Assembly (NCBI GenBank): GCA_946498095.1
Contig: CAMMMX010000013.1
Span: forward strand, 1-64,000
Length of the DNA stretch: 64,000 bases
Source of the DNA: an uncultured Clostridia bacterium
GTDB lineage: Bacteria > Bacillota > Clostridia > Oscillospirales > Ruminococcaceae
Reading direction: 5' to 3'
Positions 50,492-58,670 of this stretch are shown here, piece after piece. Made by a program: the position numbers and the translations under genes. The notes under the pieces were generated by a model, which saw only the letters and a program-made list of their open reading frames with translations, had not been told where the DNA came from and made no database searches. Numbering within the stretch: the stretch's first letter is position 1; each line of letters starts with the position of its first letter.

Positions 50492-52027
50492 TTATTCCCC
50501 CAGCGCCGCCAAGGCTTTATAGCTGTCCTTGAGAGCGGGATACAGCGAGCGGTACATTTGGTAATACTTTTCGTACTGCGGGATGTTTTCTTCACATGGC
50601 GGCTGGACTTTGTCCTCGCGGATGACCGCATCACAAGCGGCTTGCACCGTCGGGTAGATGCCTGCGCCCACCATTGCCAGCAGTGCGACGCCCAAAGAGG
50701 GTCCTTCCTTGGAAGCCGACGTTTTAACCGGACAGGCGTAAAGATCGGCAAGCATCTGCCGCCATAGAGGTGATGTCCCGCCGCCTCCGCACGCCATCAT
50801 ATCATCGACGCTGATATCCATTTCACGGAATATTTCGATGCAGTCACGCAATGAATAGGAGACACCCTCTAGTATCGCGCGCAGCATATCTTTTTTTGTG
50901 TGCATTGCGGTCAGACCAAAGAAGACGCCACGCGCGTCGGGGTCAAGATGCGGCGTGCGTTCTCCCATCATGTAGGGCAGGTAAAGCAGGCGGTTTGCAC
51001 CGACAGGAACGGTGTCCGCTTCTTTGTCCATCAGGTAGTAGGGATCGACGCCCATCTGCACGGCGGTTTCCTGCTCCGCACCGCAGAAGTTGTCTCTAAA
51101 CCATTTCAGCGACAGGCCAGCGCCCTGCGTTACTCCCATGACGTGCCAACAGCCAGGAACGGCACAACAGAAGGTATGGACGCGCCCTTTGGGATCGATA
51201 GCGATATCGGAAGTGTGCGCGAAAACGACGCCGCTGGTTCCGATTGTGGTAAACGCCTTGCCGTCGCGTACCACGCCAGTACCAACTGCTGCTGCAGCGT
51301 TATCGCCTGCGCCGCCGACGACAATTGTACCTTCCGCAAGGCCGGTGAGCAAGGAAGCTTCTTTGGTAATACGTCCCGTCACTTCAGGGGACTCGTATAC
51401 CGTCCCAAGCAGATTTTTGTCAATCTCGAGCTTCTCCAGGACCTCGTCCGACCAGCAGCGCCGGGGGATGTCGAGTAGCTGCATCCCGGATGCGTCGGAC
51501 ACTTCGGTTGCATATTCGCCTGTCAGCATGAAGCGGATATAGTCCTTAGGAAGCAGAATATGACGGCATTTCGCGTAGTTCTCCGGTTCATGGTTTTTTA
51601 CCCAGAGGATCTTGGAAGCGGTAAAGCCGGTCAGTGCGGGATTGGCGGTGATTTCGATGAGGCGTCGTGCGCCGACCTTTTGAGTAATCTCCTCGCATTC
51701 TTTGGCGGTACGTTGGTCACACCAGATGATCGAACGACGAATGACTTCATTTTGCGCGTCGAGCATGACCAGTCCGTGCATTTGTCCGGACAGCCCGACA
51801 CCTTTGACGCTGTCGGCGGGGACGCCACTTTGTGCCATGACTGATTGAATCGTACGGACGGTAGCATCCCACCAGTCCGTCGGATCCTGTTCGGCGTAGC
51901 CGTTGTGTGGGTGGTACAGCGGGTATTCGACCGTCGCCGACGCTATCACGTCGCCCGTTTCGTCGAACAGGATGGTTTTGGTGCCCGATGTCCCGATGTC
52001 TACGCCGATCACATATCTCAGTGCCAT
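50492..52027 (-). CDS. xylB: xylulokinase
   Basis: It phosphorylates D-xylulose to xylulose-5-phosphate, feeding the pentose phosphate pathway. The 511-residue FGGY-family sugar kinase has N-terminal phosphate loop GVDIGTSGTKTILFD, the segment GLSGQMHGLV, KDYIRFMLTGEYATEVSDASGM (catalytic Asp), GAGDNAAAAVGTG and the C-terminal ATP-binding GGGGTSPLWRQMLAD. All key positions are intact. It lies 66 bp after xylA, with GGAGGAGAG before the ATG. Confidence 0.95.
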   Translation of the reverse strand: MALRYVIGVDIGTSGTKTILFDETGDVIASATVEYPLYHPHNGYAEQDPTDWWDATVRTIQSVMAQSGVPADSVKGVGLSGQMHGLVMLDAQNEVIRRSIIWCDQRTAKECEEITQKVGARRLIEITANPALTGFTASKILWVKNHEPENYAKCRHILLPKDYIRFMLTGEYATEVSDASGMQLLDIPRRCWSDEVLEKLEIDKNLLGTVYESPEVTGRITKEASLLTGLAEGTIVVGGAGDNAAAAVGTGVVRDGKAFTTIGTSGVVFAHTSDIAIDPKGRVHTFCCAVPGCWHVMGVTQGAGLSLKWFRDNFCGAEQETAVQMGVDPYYLMDKEADTVPVGANRLLYLPYMMGERTPHLDPDARGVFFGLTAMHTKKDMLRAILEGVSYSLRDCIEIFREMDISVDDMMACGGGGTSPLWRQMLADLYACPVKTSASKEGPSLGVALLAMVGAGIYPTVQAACDAVIREDKVQPPCEENIPQYEKYYQMYRSLYPALKDSYKALAALGE

Positions 52028-52093
52028 AGTCTCTCCTCCTGATAGCGCGCAGGCAGCCCCTTAAAAGAAACTGCCTGCACGGAAACGTATTTT

Positions 52094-53410
52094 TTAGCCG
52101 AACATAACGGCGTTCATGATATTTTCCAAGTACTCCTGGCGGCCGCTGGAGAGTTTTTTCACGTCGCCCATTTGTAACGCATACTTCTCAAGATCCGCCA
52201 TCGTCGCCTTGCCGGAGAGAATATCTGCGCCAATGCCGCTGCGATAGCTCTTGTAACGGTCGGCGACAAACTGATCCAAGCGTCCGTCGCGGATGAGCTT
52301 GTCGGCGTAGCGTAAACCAAGCGCGAAAGCGTCCATACCGGCGATATAGGAGTAGAAGATATCCTCAAACTCATAGGAACCGCGGCGGGTTTTCGCGTCA
52401 AAGTTCAGGCCGCCATTGGTGAAGCCGCCGGCACGCAGTGTCTCAAGCATGCACAGCGTGGTATCGTAGACGTTGGTGGGGAACTGGTCGGTATCCCAGC
52501 CCAGCAGCATGTCACCCTGGTTGGCGTCGATTGAGCCGAATACGCCGTTGATACGTGCAACAGCCAACTCATGCTGGAAGGTATGCTGTGCCAGTGTGGC
52601 ATGGTTGGCTTCGATGTTCATCTTGAAGTCCTTGTCCAGGCCATACTTGCGCAGGAAAGCCAGCGCGGTGGAGACATCGAAGTCATATTGGTGCTTCATC
52701 GGCTCCTTTGGCTTAGGCTCGATGTAGAAATCGCCGGTAAAACCAATGCTACGGGCATAGTCAACGGTCATCCGCATCAGGCGCGCCATATTGTCCTGCT
52801 CCAGAGCCATGTCGGTGTTCAGCAGCGTCTCATAGCCTTCACGGCCACCCCAGAATACGTAGCCCCGACCGCCGAGCTTGACGGTCAACTCTACTGCTTT
52901 TTTAATCTGCGCGGCGGCGAACGCAAAAACGTCGGCGTCGCAGGAGGTGCCTGCGCCGTGCATATAGCGGGGGTTGTTAAAGCAGTTAGCAGTACCCCAC
53001 AACAGTTTTTTGCCCGACTGTTTCATCAGGTCGGCAATCAGATCAGTGATCTCGTCCAGACCTTTGTTGGTTTCCGCAAGGGTGTCATACTCCGGTGCGA
53101 TATCGCGGTCATGGAAGCAGAAGTAGTCGATATCCAATTTCTCCATCAGCTCAAACGCCGCGTAAGCCTTCTTTTTATAAAGATCCATCGGCTCGGACGC
53201 ACCGAAGGATTTGTCGGCGGTACCACGCCCGAACATATCGGCGCCCTCTGCACAGAGGGTATGCCAGTAGGACATGGCGAATTTCAGCTGTTCGCGCATT
53301 GTCTTACCTGCGACGACTTCGTCAGGATTGTAGAAACGGAATGCCATCGGGTTGTGCGAAGCGGGGCCCTCATACTTGATTTTAGGGATCCCTTTGAAAA
53401 ACTCACTCAT
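52094..53410 (-). CDS. xylA: xylose isomerase
   Basis: It isomerises D-xylose to D-xylulose. The 438-residue class II enzyme has the catalytic His/Asp in [11 protein letters not shown], active-site Trp in [43 protein letters not shown] (metal Glu), [16 protein letters not shown] and [17 protein letters not shown] (metal Asp/His). Nothing is truncated. GGAGGAG precedes the ATG. It is the middle gene of lacI-xylA-xylB, 54 bp after the regulator. Confidence 0.96.
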   Translation of the reverse strand: MSEFFKGIPKIKYEGPASHNPMAFRFYNPDEVVAGKTMREQLKFAMSYWHTLCAEGADMFGRGTADKSFGASEPMDLYKKKAYAAFELMEKLDIDYFCFHDRDIAPEYDTLAETNKGLDEITDLIADLMKQSGKKLLWGTANCFNNPRYMHGAGTSCDADVFAFAAAQIKKAVELTVKLGGRGYVFWGGREGYETLLNTDMALEQDNMARLMRMTVDYARSIGFTGDFYIEPKPKEPMKHQYDFDVSTALAFLRKYGLDKDFKMNIEANHATLAQHTFQHELAVARINGVFGSIDANQGDMLLGWDTDQFPTNVYDTTLCMLETLRAGGFTNGGLNFDAKTRRGSYEFEDIFYSYIAGMDAFALGLRYADKLIRDGRLDQFVADRYKSYRSGIGADILSGKATMADLEKYALQMGDVKKLSSGRQEYLENIMNAVMFG

Positions 53411-53464
53411 GTTAAGCTCCTCCTTCTATCATTCCAACCTGCTTTTTGCAGGGTGATGCACCTA

Positions 53465-54481
53465 TTAGATATTCTGCCGGACCTTTACTTCGATACCGGT
53501 ATACAGCCGCGGCTGAGGCGTTATACCGTGGGTCAGGTAATCGTAGAGAATTTTAACGCACTGGTATCCTTGCTCAAACGGCTGCTGGCAGATGGTCGCG
53601 CTGATGCGTCCGCTACGGACCAGGATACGGGTATCCTCCACGTCGTCAAACGAGATAACGGTAATTCTGCGCCCGCATTCCGTGACCGCGTCCATCGCCC
53701 CTTTGACACCAGCTGCAACGATATATAAGGCGTCTATTTTGGGGTGAGTGGACAAAAGAACCCGTGCCCGCTCCAAAGAAAGAGCATCGTCGTCATTGTT
53801 TTCGACGATATCAGTAATCATCACATTGGGGTAATACTGCTTGACAACCTCGTCAAAACCATGGATACGTTGGTTATGGCCCAGCATTTTCACCGTACCG
53901 GTCACAATGCCGACATGAGCATTTCCCTGTGTGAACAACCCCATTAGCTCGCCGGCGACACGCCCGCTTTTTTCGTAATCACAGCCAACGTAACATAGAC
54001 GGCTTGACTTTTCGATATCCGCGTTAACGGTAACGACCGGGATGGCCTTTTCCGTCAGAAAGTGGATAGCACGGGCGATGCGGTCGTCATTGACCGGAGT
54101 GAGGATAATGGCTTGGACATTTTGCTCCTGCAGGCAATGGATCGCATCGAGCTGGGAAGAGACATCATAACCTTTCAGTTCGATCAACTGTGTTTGTAAA
54201 CCAAAGTCAGACAACTCGTCCGAGGCCGCGCGGATCCCTTTGATCACCTGGCTGAAGAAGGGGTTATCCAGCGAATTGAGTACGATACCGAAGGTCATCG
54301 GATTTTTTTTTGCCGCTAACGCACGCCCCGCTTTGTTGGGACGGTAGCCTGCCTCTGCAGCGATCTGTCTGATCCGCTGCCTGACCTGCGGGTTGACACC
54401 GGGACGGTTGTTCAGCGCCCGATCCACAGTCCCGCGTGAAACACCCGCCCGTGCAGCAATATCCTTGATGGTAATTGCCAT
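53465..54481 (-). CDS. LacI-family regulator of the xylose operon
   Basis: This 338-residue repressor-type protein has an N-terminal HTH (TIKDIAARAGVSRGTVDRAL, about 4-23), hinge (KAGRALAAKK) and a periplasmic-binding-like ligand domain (about 60-338). That domain has VVTVNADIEKSSRLCYVGCDY in the middle and DDVEDTRILV near the end, closer to ribose/xylose-type binding than to the lactose repressor. It is first in its operon with xylA and xylB, and the operator is at +6 to +17 of its own promoter, so autoregulation and xylose induction are likely. Most Firmicutes use a ROK-family XylR for this job. Confidence 0.9.
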   Translation of the reverse strand: MAITIKDIAARAGVSRGTVDRALNNRPGVNPQVRQRIRQIAAEAGYRPNKAGRALAAKKNPMTFGIVLNSLDNPFFSQVIKGIRAASDELSDFGLQTQLIELKGYDVSSQLDAIHCLQEQNVQAIILTPVNDDRIARAIHFLTEKAIPVVTVNADIEKSSRLCYVGCDYEKSGRVAGELMGLFTQGNAHVGIVTGTVKMLGHNQRIHGFDEVVKQYYPNVMITDIVENNDDDALSLERARVLLSTHPKIDALYIVAAGVKGAMDAVTECGRRITVISFDDVEDTRILVRSGRISATICQQPFEQGYQCVKILYDYLTHGITPQPRLYTGIEVKVRQNI

Positions 54482-54517
54482 AATTCATTCCTTCCCGTCC
54501 CATGGGACCGTCGTTAC

Positions 54518-54570
54518 GTGCACGAGCACATCTTTAAAGACATTGTACAACATACACAGGCGGTTGTCAA
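54518..54570 (-). promoter_or_regulatory. promoter and operator of lacI-xylA-xylB
   Basis: Read leftward: -35 TTGACA (54565-54570), 17-bp spacer, -10 TACAAT (54542-54547). Just downstream, the 12-bp LacI-type pseudo-palindrome GTGCTCGTGCAC (54518-54529) matches in five of six pairs around a central CG, as expected for the encoded regulator. Confidence 0.8.
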
Positions 54571-54616
54571 GGGAGGAGACAGAAAAAAGCTGATACGCTG
54601 CAGGACGCCGGAAAAC

Positions 54617-54654
54617 AAACAAAGAGGGAGGCCGGCAGGCCTCCCTCTTTGTTT
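54617..54654 (-). terminator. intrinsic terminator after recR
   Basis: A 17-bp perfect stem (54617-54633 with 54638-54654) has a 4-nt loop; read leftward it is followed by GTTTTCC. It begins at the recR stop codon. Confidence 0.85.
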
Positions 54655-55255
54655 ATATTTCGTTGCGGTTTTCCAGTGCCTTAAAGAGCGTTACCTCGTC
54701 GGCGTATTCGAGATTACCGCCGACTGGCAGTCCAAACGCCAGTCGTGTGACCTTGACGCCAAGAGGCTTTATCAGTTTGGAAAGGTACATCGCTGTCGCC
54801 TCGCCTTCGATGGTAGGATTCGTCGCCATGATGACCTCCCGGACGGCGCCGTCATTCAGCCGGGAGAGAAGTTCCCGGATTTTCAGGCTGTCCGGGCCGA
54901 TGCCGTCCATCGGAGAAACCAGCCCGTGCAGGACATGGTACAACCCGTTGTATTCGTGGACACGTTCAAAAGCAGTGACGTCTTTGGGCGATTCGACGAC
55001 ACAGATGGTCGTGCGGTCGCGCGTATTGCTGTCGCAGATGGGGCAGACGTCTTTATCGGTAAAATTCTGACAGACTGCGCAATAATGCAGCGACTCGTGC
55101 GCGTCGGTGACAGCGCTAGCAAAAGCTTCCGCCTCTTCCTTGGATAGCGATAGCACATAATAGGCAAGACGCTGGGCCGTTTTTATGCCGATCCCCGGCA
55201 AACGTGCAAACTGCTCCGTCAGACGGAGCAGGGGCAATGCAGTATAATCGGCCAT
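54653..55255 (-). CDS. recR: recombination protein RecR
   Basis: This component of the RecFOR loader places RecA on gapped single-stranded DNA. The 200-residue protein has an N-terminal HhH ([20 protein letters not shown]), a four-Cys zinc finger ([16 protein letters not shown], about 57-72), and a Toprim domain ([13 protein letters not shown], then [19 protein letters not shown]). It ends in a short Walker-like [19 protein letters not shown]. The start is one base past the ybaB stop, so the two are coupled. The order dnaX-ybaB-recR is conserved in Firmicutes. Confidence 0.96.
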   Translation of the reverse strand: MADYTALPLLRLTEQFARLPGIGIKTAQRLAYYVLSLSKEEAEAFASAVTDAHESLHYCAVCQNFTDKDVCPICDSNTRDRTTICVVESPKDVTAFERVHEYNGLYHVLHGLVSPMDGIGPDSLKIRELLSRLNDGAVREVIMATNPTIEGEATAMYLSKLIKPLGVKVTRLAFGLPVGGNLEYADEVTLFKALENRNEI

Positions 55256-55256
55256 A

Positions 55257-55604
55257 TTAGAACAACCCCGGAATGTTCAGCCCGCCGGTAACCTTCTCCA
55301 TCTCGGCAGCTGAGGTTTCATCAATATTACGCAGCACCTCGTTGACAGCCGAGATAATGAGATCCTGAAGCATCTCGATATCGTCGGGATCGACGACCTC
55401 AGGTTTGAGCTGCAGGGCAGTCAGCTCTCGTTTGCCGTTCATCGTTACAGCAACTGCTCCGCCGCCGACTGTTGTGGAGTATTCACGGGCTTCCAGCTCC
55501 TGCTGGACCTGGGCCATATTCTCCTGCATTTTTTGGGCCTGTTTAATCATGCTGTTCATATTGGAGGCACCGCCTCCAAAGCCTTGTGGTAATCTTGCTT
55601 TCAT
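55257..55604 (-). CDS. YbaB/EbfC family nucleoid-associated protein
   Basis: This small DNA-binding protein of 115 residues probably works as a dimer. The N-terminal part ([20 protein letters not shown]) leads into a helix and a three-stranded sheet ([25 protein letters not shown]), then [20 protein letters not shown]. This is the complete family layout. The ATG at 55604 has AAAGGAG nine bases upstream; a longer frame to 55631 lacks one. It lies between dnaX and recR. Confidence 0.93.
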   Translation of the reverse strand: MKARLPQGFGGGASNMNSMIKQAQKMQENMAQVQQELEAREYSTTVGGGAVAVTMNGKRELTALQLKPEVVDPDDIEMLQDLIISAVNEVLRNIDETSAAEMEKVTGGLNIPGLF

Positions 55605-55678
55605 ATTCGTGAGCTCCTTTGCATGTAACATATCGTGAAACCGGATGTGGAAACCGGTTTGTGCGCTTCCCTTACGGC

Positions 55679-57268
55679 TCAGGACACAGTGGTATCGACA
55701 CCAAGCTCGTTAGCGCGCTGTATCAGCTTGTCCAACGACGACGGTGCATCCGCCGTTTGCTTGGGTTTAGTTTTTATCCGGATAAAATAGTCCCGGCCGG
55801 TGTGAATACGCAACGCTTCTTTTAGATTCTTTGAGAAATTTTCCTGCCGGATCAGGCTGGAAGCGATGACGGAATTAGTTGCATCGATAAATACGGTGTT
55901 TTCAAATTCAAACGCCGTAGAGTTCTGCAGGACGCCGCTCATTGCTTTATCCAGCTCCCCTAGTGTTTGCAGCACCTCCGCCCAGCAGGGAAGCGGCGTC
56001 AACTTCGCGGGATCGATTTGCGTGTGTGCCCGCGCTTTTGGCGTTGGAACTTGGTTGCTGTCGGAAATGGAGGAAGGAGGAGCGGGGGTTTTTGCGGAAG
56101 AAGGGGAAGCCTTGGGTACCCGCCCGCTACGGACGACACGTTCCAACTCCTCGATACGGGATAGCAGTGCACTTTGGGAAGTGTCAAGCGAAGGGTTGCA
56201 TAGCCGTACCATGCACATTTCCAGTTCTATTCGTTTTCCCATTGTCCGCCCCAAGCGGTCAAGACATTCTTGCAGTACCGTTAGCGTATGCAGGATCAGC
56301 GGCATGGGTGTGGACCTAGCTGCTGTCTGCATCTGTTGAAGCTCATCCGGCAGGCAGGTGACAAGTTCAGTGCCGTCCGGCAGGGACTTCATCATCATCA
56401 GGTTACGGAAGTGCCCGATCAGTTCTTCGCAAAGGCGGGTGAGATCCTTGCTCATCCCGTACAAGTTGTCGATAATGGTGAGAGCTTTGGCGCAGTCACA
56501 GGCGAGGATAGCATCCGCCAACTCGAATAGGTAGTCCCGTCCGGCGATACCGCAGACAGTACTGATTTCGTCGACACCCACGTTTTCCGAGACAGCCGCA
56601 CACTGATCCAGGATTGACAGCGCGTCACGCATACCGCCGTCTGCCAGCTTGGCGATGAGCGCCGCGCCGCTCTCCGATAGGGCAATCCCTTCCTGTGACG
56701 AGACATAGGTAAGGCGCTGTGAGATGTCCTCAGAGCGGATGCGGCGAAAATCATAACGTTGGCAGCGGGAGAGGATGGTAGAAGGGACTTTATGCACCTC
56801 CGTTGTAGCCAAAATAAATTTGACATGTGGAGGCGGCTCCTCCATGATTTTCAGCAGGGCGTTGAAAGCACCGGGACTGAGCATATGCGTCTCGTCGATG
56901 ATATAGACGCGGAAGCGACAGACAGCAGGCGTATACAGCGCCTCCTCGCGCAGCTCGCGAATATTGTCTACACCATTGTTGCTGGCAGCATCGATTTCCA
57001 CCACGTCTAAGATAGAACCATCTTCGATTCCCTTGCAGACCTCGCACTCCAGACAGGGGTTCCCATCGACAGGGTGCAGACAGTTGACCGCTTTGGCCAG
57101 TATTTTGGCGCAGGTAGTCTTGCCCGTCCCGCGCGATCCAGTGAAGAGGTAGGCGTGCGCGGTGCTTTGTGACGCGATCTGGTTTTTCAGCGTCTGTGTG
57201 ATATGAGGTTGGGAAATGACGTCTTCAAAAGTTTTGGGCCGCCATTTACGGTATAATGCCATATACAT
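55679..57268 (-). CDS. dnaX: DNA polymerase III subunits gamma and tau
   Basis: This is the clamp-loader motor of the replicase, 529 residues. The AAA+ domain (about 1-240) has [10 protein letters not shown], Walker [14 protein letters not shown], a four-Cys zinc module ([17 protein letters not shown]), Walker B with [11 protein letters not shown], and the sensor 1 region [23 protein letters not shown] lid and oligomerisation domain follow (about 240-370), then a Pro/Ser/Ala-rich linker and a C-terminal tau-like domain. The start is set at [11 protein letters not shown]. The SRP RNA gene directly upstream is the usual Firmicute arrangement. Confidence 0.95.
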   Translation of the reverse strand: MYMALYRKWRPKTFEDVISQPHITQTLKNQIASQSTAHAYLFTGSRGTGKTTCAKILAKAVNCLHPVDGNPCLECEVCKGIEDGSILDVVEIDAASNNGVDNIRELREEALYTPAVCRFRVYIIDETHMLSPGAFNALLKIMEEPPPHVKFILATTEVHKVPSTILSRCQRYDFRRIRSEDISQRLTYVSSQEGIALSESGAALIAKLADGGMRDALSILDQCAAVSENVGVDEISTVCGIAGRDYLFELADAILACDCAKALTIIDNLYGMSKDLTRLCEELIGHFRNLMMMKSLPDGTELVTCLPDELQQMQTAARSTPMPLILHTLTVLQECLDRLGRTMGKRIELEMCMVRLCNPSLDTSQSALLSRIEELERVVRSGRVPKASPSSAKTPAPPSSISDSNQVPTPKARAHTQIDPAKLTPLPCWAEVLQTLGELDKAMSGVLQNSTAFEFENTVFIDATNSVIASSLIRQENFSKNLKEALRIHTGRDYFIRIKTKPKQTADAPSSLDKLIQRANELGVDTTVS

Positions 57269-57315
57269 GTTGGTTGACCGGACCTTTCCGGGCATACCGC
57301 CCAGGCATGGGGTAG

Positions 57316-57494
57316 AAAAAAGCAGCACCCACTCTATAATCTCACATACAGACATACAGACGTAACTGCGGCACACAACGCATAACGCTTAATGCTGCTC
57401 GGTTCCCCGCCTGACATGGTTCACGAAGCCTTGTTGCACAGGGCCCGTATGTCTGTATGTCGGACTACACAATCGTGCTGCCTTTCCAATGATA
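57316..57494 (-). ncRNA. ffs: signal recognition particle RNA (4.5S/SRP type)
   Basis: This RNA scaffold of the SRP pairs with Ffh to target membrane proteins. Read leftward, 57419-57394 gives the conserved SRP domain: GTCAGG, a GGAA tetraloop closed by CGG/CCG, and GAGCAGC. The ends pair (GCAGCAC near 57479 with GTGCTGC at 57328-57322). A 14-bp stem of ACATACAGACATAC with GTATGTCTGTATGT extends the rod. A run of six T residues ends it. The expected length is about 165-175 nt. No clear Alu domain with its UGUAA-type motif was seen, so it seems an elongated S-domain RNA. The promoter is at 57501-57529. Confidence 0.88.
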
Positions 57495-57500
57495 TCATCT

Positions 57501-57529
57501 ATTATACGATAAATCTGCAGGAATTGCAA
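57501..57529 (-). promoter_or_regulatory. sigma-A promoter of the SRP RNA
   Basis: Read leftward: -35 TTGCAA (57524-57529), 17-bp spacer, -10 TATAAT (57501-57506). The predicted start is near 57494. Confidence 0.85.
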
Positions 57530-57588
57530 GCCCTTAGAAGAAGTCGTTTGTTGTGTCGAAGGACAGGAAAGTCCAGGAAGATACGGAC

Positions 57589-57616
57589 TTGACTTTTCTG
57601 TCAAATATGGTATGAT
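57589..57616 (+). promoter_or_regulatory. sigma-A promoter of the Abi-family gene
   Basis: -35 TTGACT (57589-57594), 16-bp spacer, -10 TATGAT (57611-57616). It is divergent from the SRP promoter. The leader of about 80 nt contains a small GCACT/AGTGC hairpin. Confidence 0.75.
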
Positions 57617-57704
57617 GAACATGACAGGACCTCCCGCACCTCTCCGCACTGTAAAGTGCGCGACGTGTCCCATGGGAGGGCAATTTTTTATAGGGGGGAT
57701 AGGC

Positions 57705-58622
57705 GTGCAGGTCAAACAGCCGGTTACCTTCGAGCAGCAGCTTCAGATCCTGCAGGAGAAAGGTTTTACTGTCGAGGATGAAAAACGATGCTTGGACTTT
57801 CTGCGCAGCGTTAACTACTACCGCCTGAAGACATATTTGACCACATTCCGCGATTCGGATGGTATCTGCCGGCAAGGCGTTTCCATTGATCGTATCGCGC
57901 GGATTTATGAATTTGACCGCCGTATGAGAGGGCTTTTATTCTCCGTTGTTGAGGAAATCGAGTTATATCTGCGCTTGCAGCTTGCCTACTATCATGCTCA
58001 CCGCTACGGTCCACTTGGGTATATGGAGGCGGAGAATTTCGGACAGGGGCATAACCATACGCGGTTCCTCGGGAAAGTCCGTGCTTGTATTAGTAGCAAT
58101 GAGAAGTCTCTGATTGTGGAGCATCATAAGCGCAAATACGAGGGAAAGTTCCCATTGTGGGTCATAGTGGAGTTCTTTTCCCTTGGGATGTTGTCTTGTT
58201 TTTACGCCGACATGCTGCTACAGGACAAAAAGACGCTTGCTGTACGACTGTTCCGTTCCACACCAAGGCATGTCGACAGCTGGCTCAAGTGTCTGACCGA
58301 GTTACGCAATCGTTGTGCGCATTATTCACGTCTGTATGACTGGCGATTTGTCTCTGTCCCGCGCTTGCCGGACGATATAGACGTTACACAGACAGGGCGA
58401 CTGTTCGAGCAGGTTTTTATGCTGGGACGGCTGTACCCGGATGATCAAAAGTGGGATGAAACGGTTGTGCCTGCGTTGGACGCACTGCTCGGAACATTCC
58501 GCAATGATATTAAGTTGTCTCATATTGGTTTCCCTGACGATTGGAAGGAGCTGTTGCTACATAGCTTTTCAGGCCGCCGTTTAACCATGCAGGAGCTGCT
58601 GGGAACGGATAGAGAGGAATAA
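57705..58622 (+). CDS. Abi family protein (Abi_2 / AbiD-AbiF type)
   Basis: The 305-residue protein belongs to the abortive-infection Abi_2 family, known for stopping phage growth by harming the infected cell. VTFEQQLQILQEKGF and LRSVNYYRLKTYLTTFR open the domain. IYEFDRRMRGLLF and VEEIELYLR follow. Then comes FPLWVIVEFFSLGML and the HEPN-type motif RNRCAHYSRLYDW, with R-x4-H, an RNase signature. The start is GTG at 57705 with a GGGGGG site upstream; earlier in-frame ATGs overlap the promoter. No antitoxin or partner gene is next to it. Confidence 0.88.
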   Translation: MQVKQPVTFEQQLQILQEKGFTVEDEKRCLDFLRSVNYYRLKTYLTTFRDSDGICRQGVSIDRIARIYEFDRRMRGLLFSVVEEIELYLRLQLAYYHAHRYGPLGYMEAENFGQGHNHTRFLGKVRACISSNEKSLIVEHHKRKYEGKFPLWVIVEFFSLGMLSCFYADMLLQDKKTLAVRLFRSTPRHVDSWLKCLTELRNRCAHYSRLYDWRFVSVPRLPDDIDVTQTGRLFEQVFMLGRLYPDDQKWDETVVPALDALLGTFRNDIKLSHIGFPDDWKELLLHSFSGRRLTMQELLGTDREE

Positions 58623-58670
58623 ACAACGGAACGTCCTGCCGGCAATGCCGCCAGGACGTTCTACTATCGC

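Noticed and set aside
57346-57458. Tandem repeats of ACATACAG-type as CRISPR or satellite
   Set aside because: They are the two arms of the SRP RNA rod and pair with each other; there is no repeat-spacer pattern.
57612-57704. Longer start for the Abi-family gene
   Set aside because: The first ATG lies within the -10 box; the GTG at 57705 has a good ribosome binding site and begins the conserved part.
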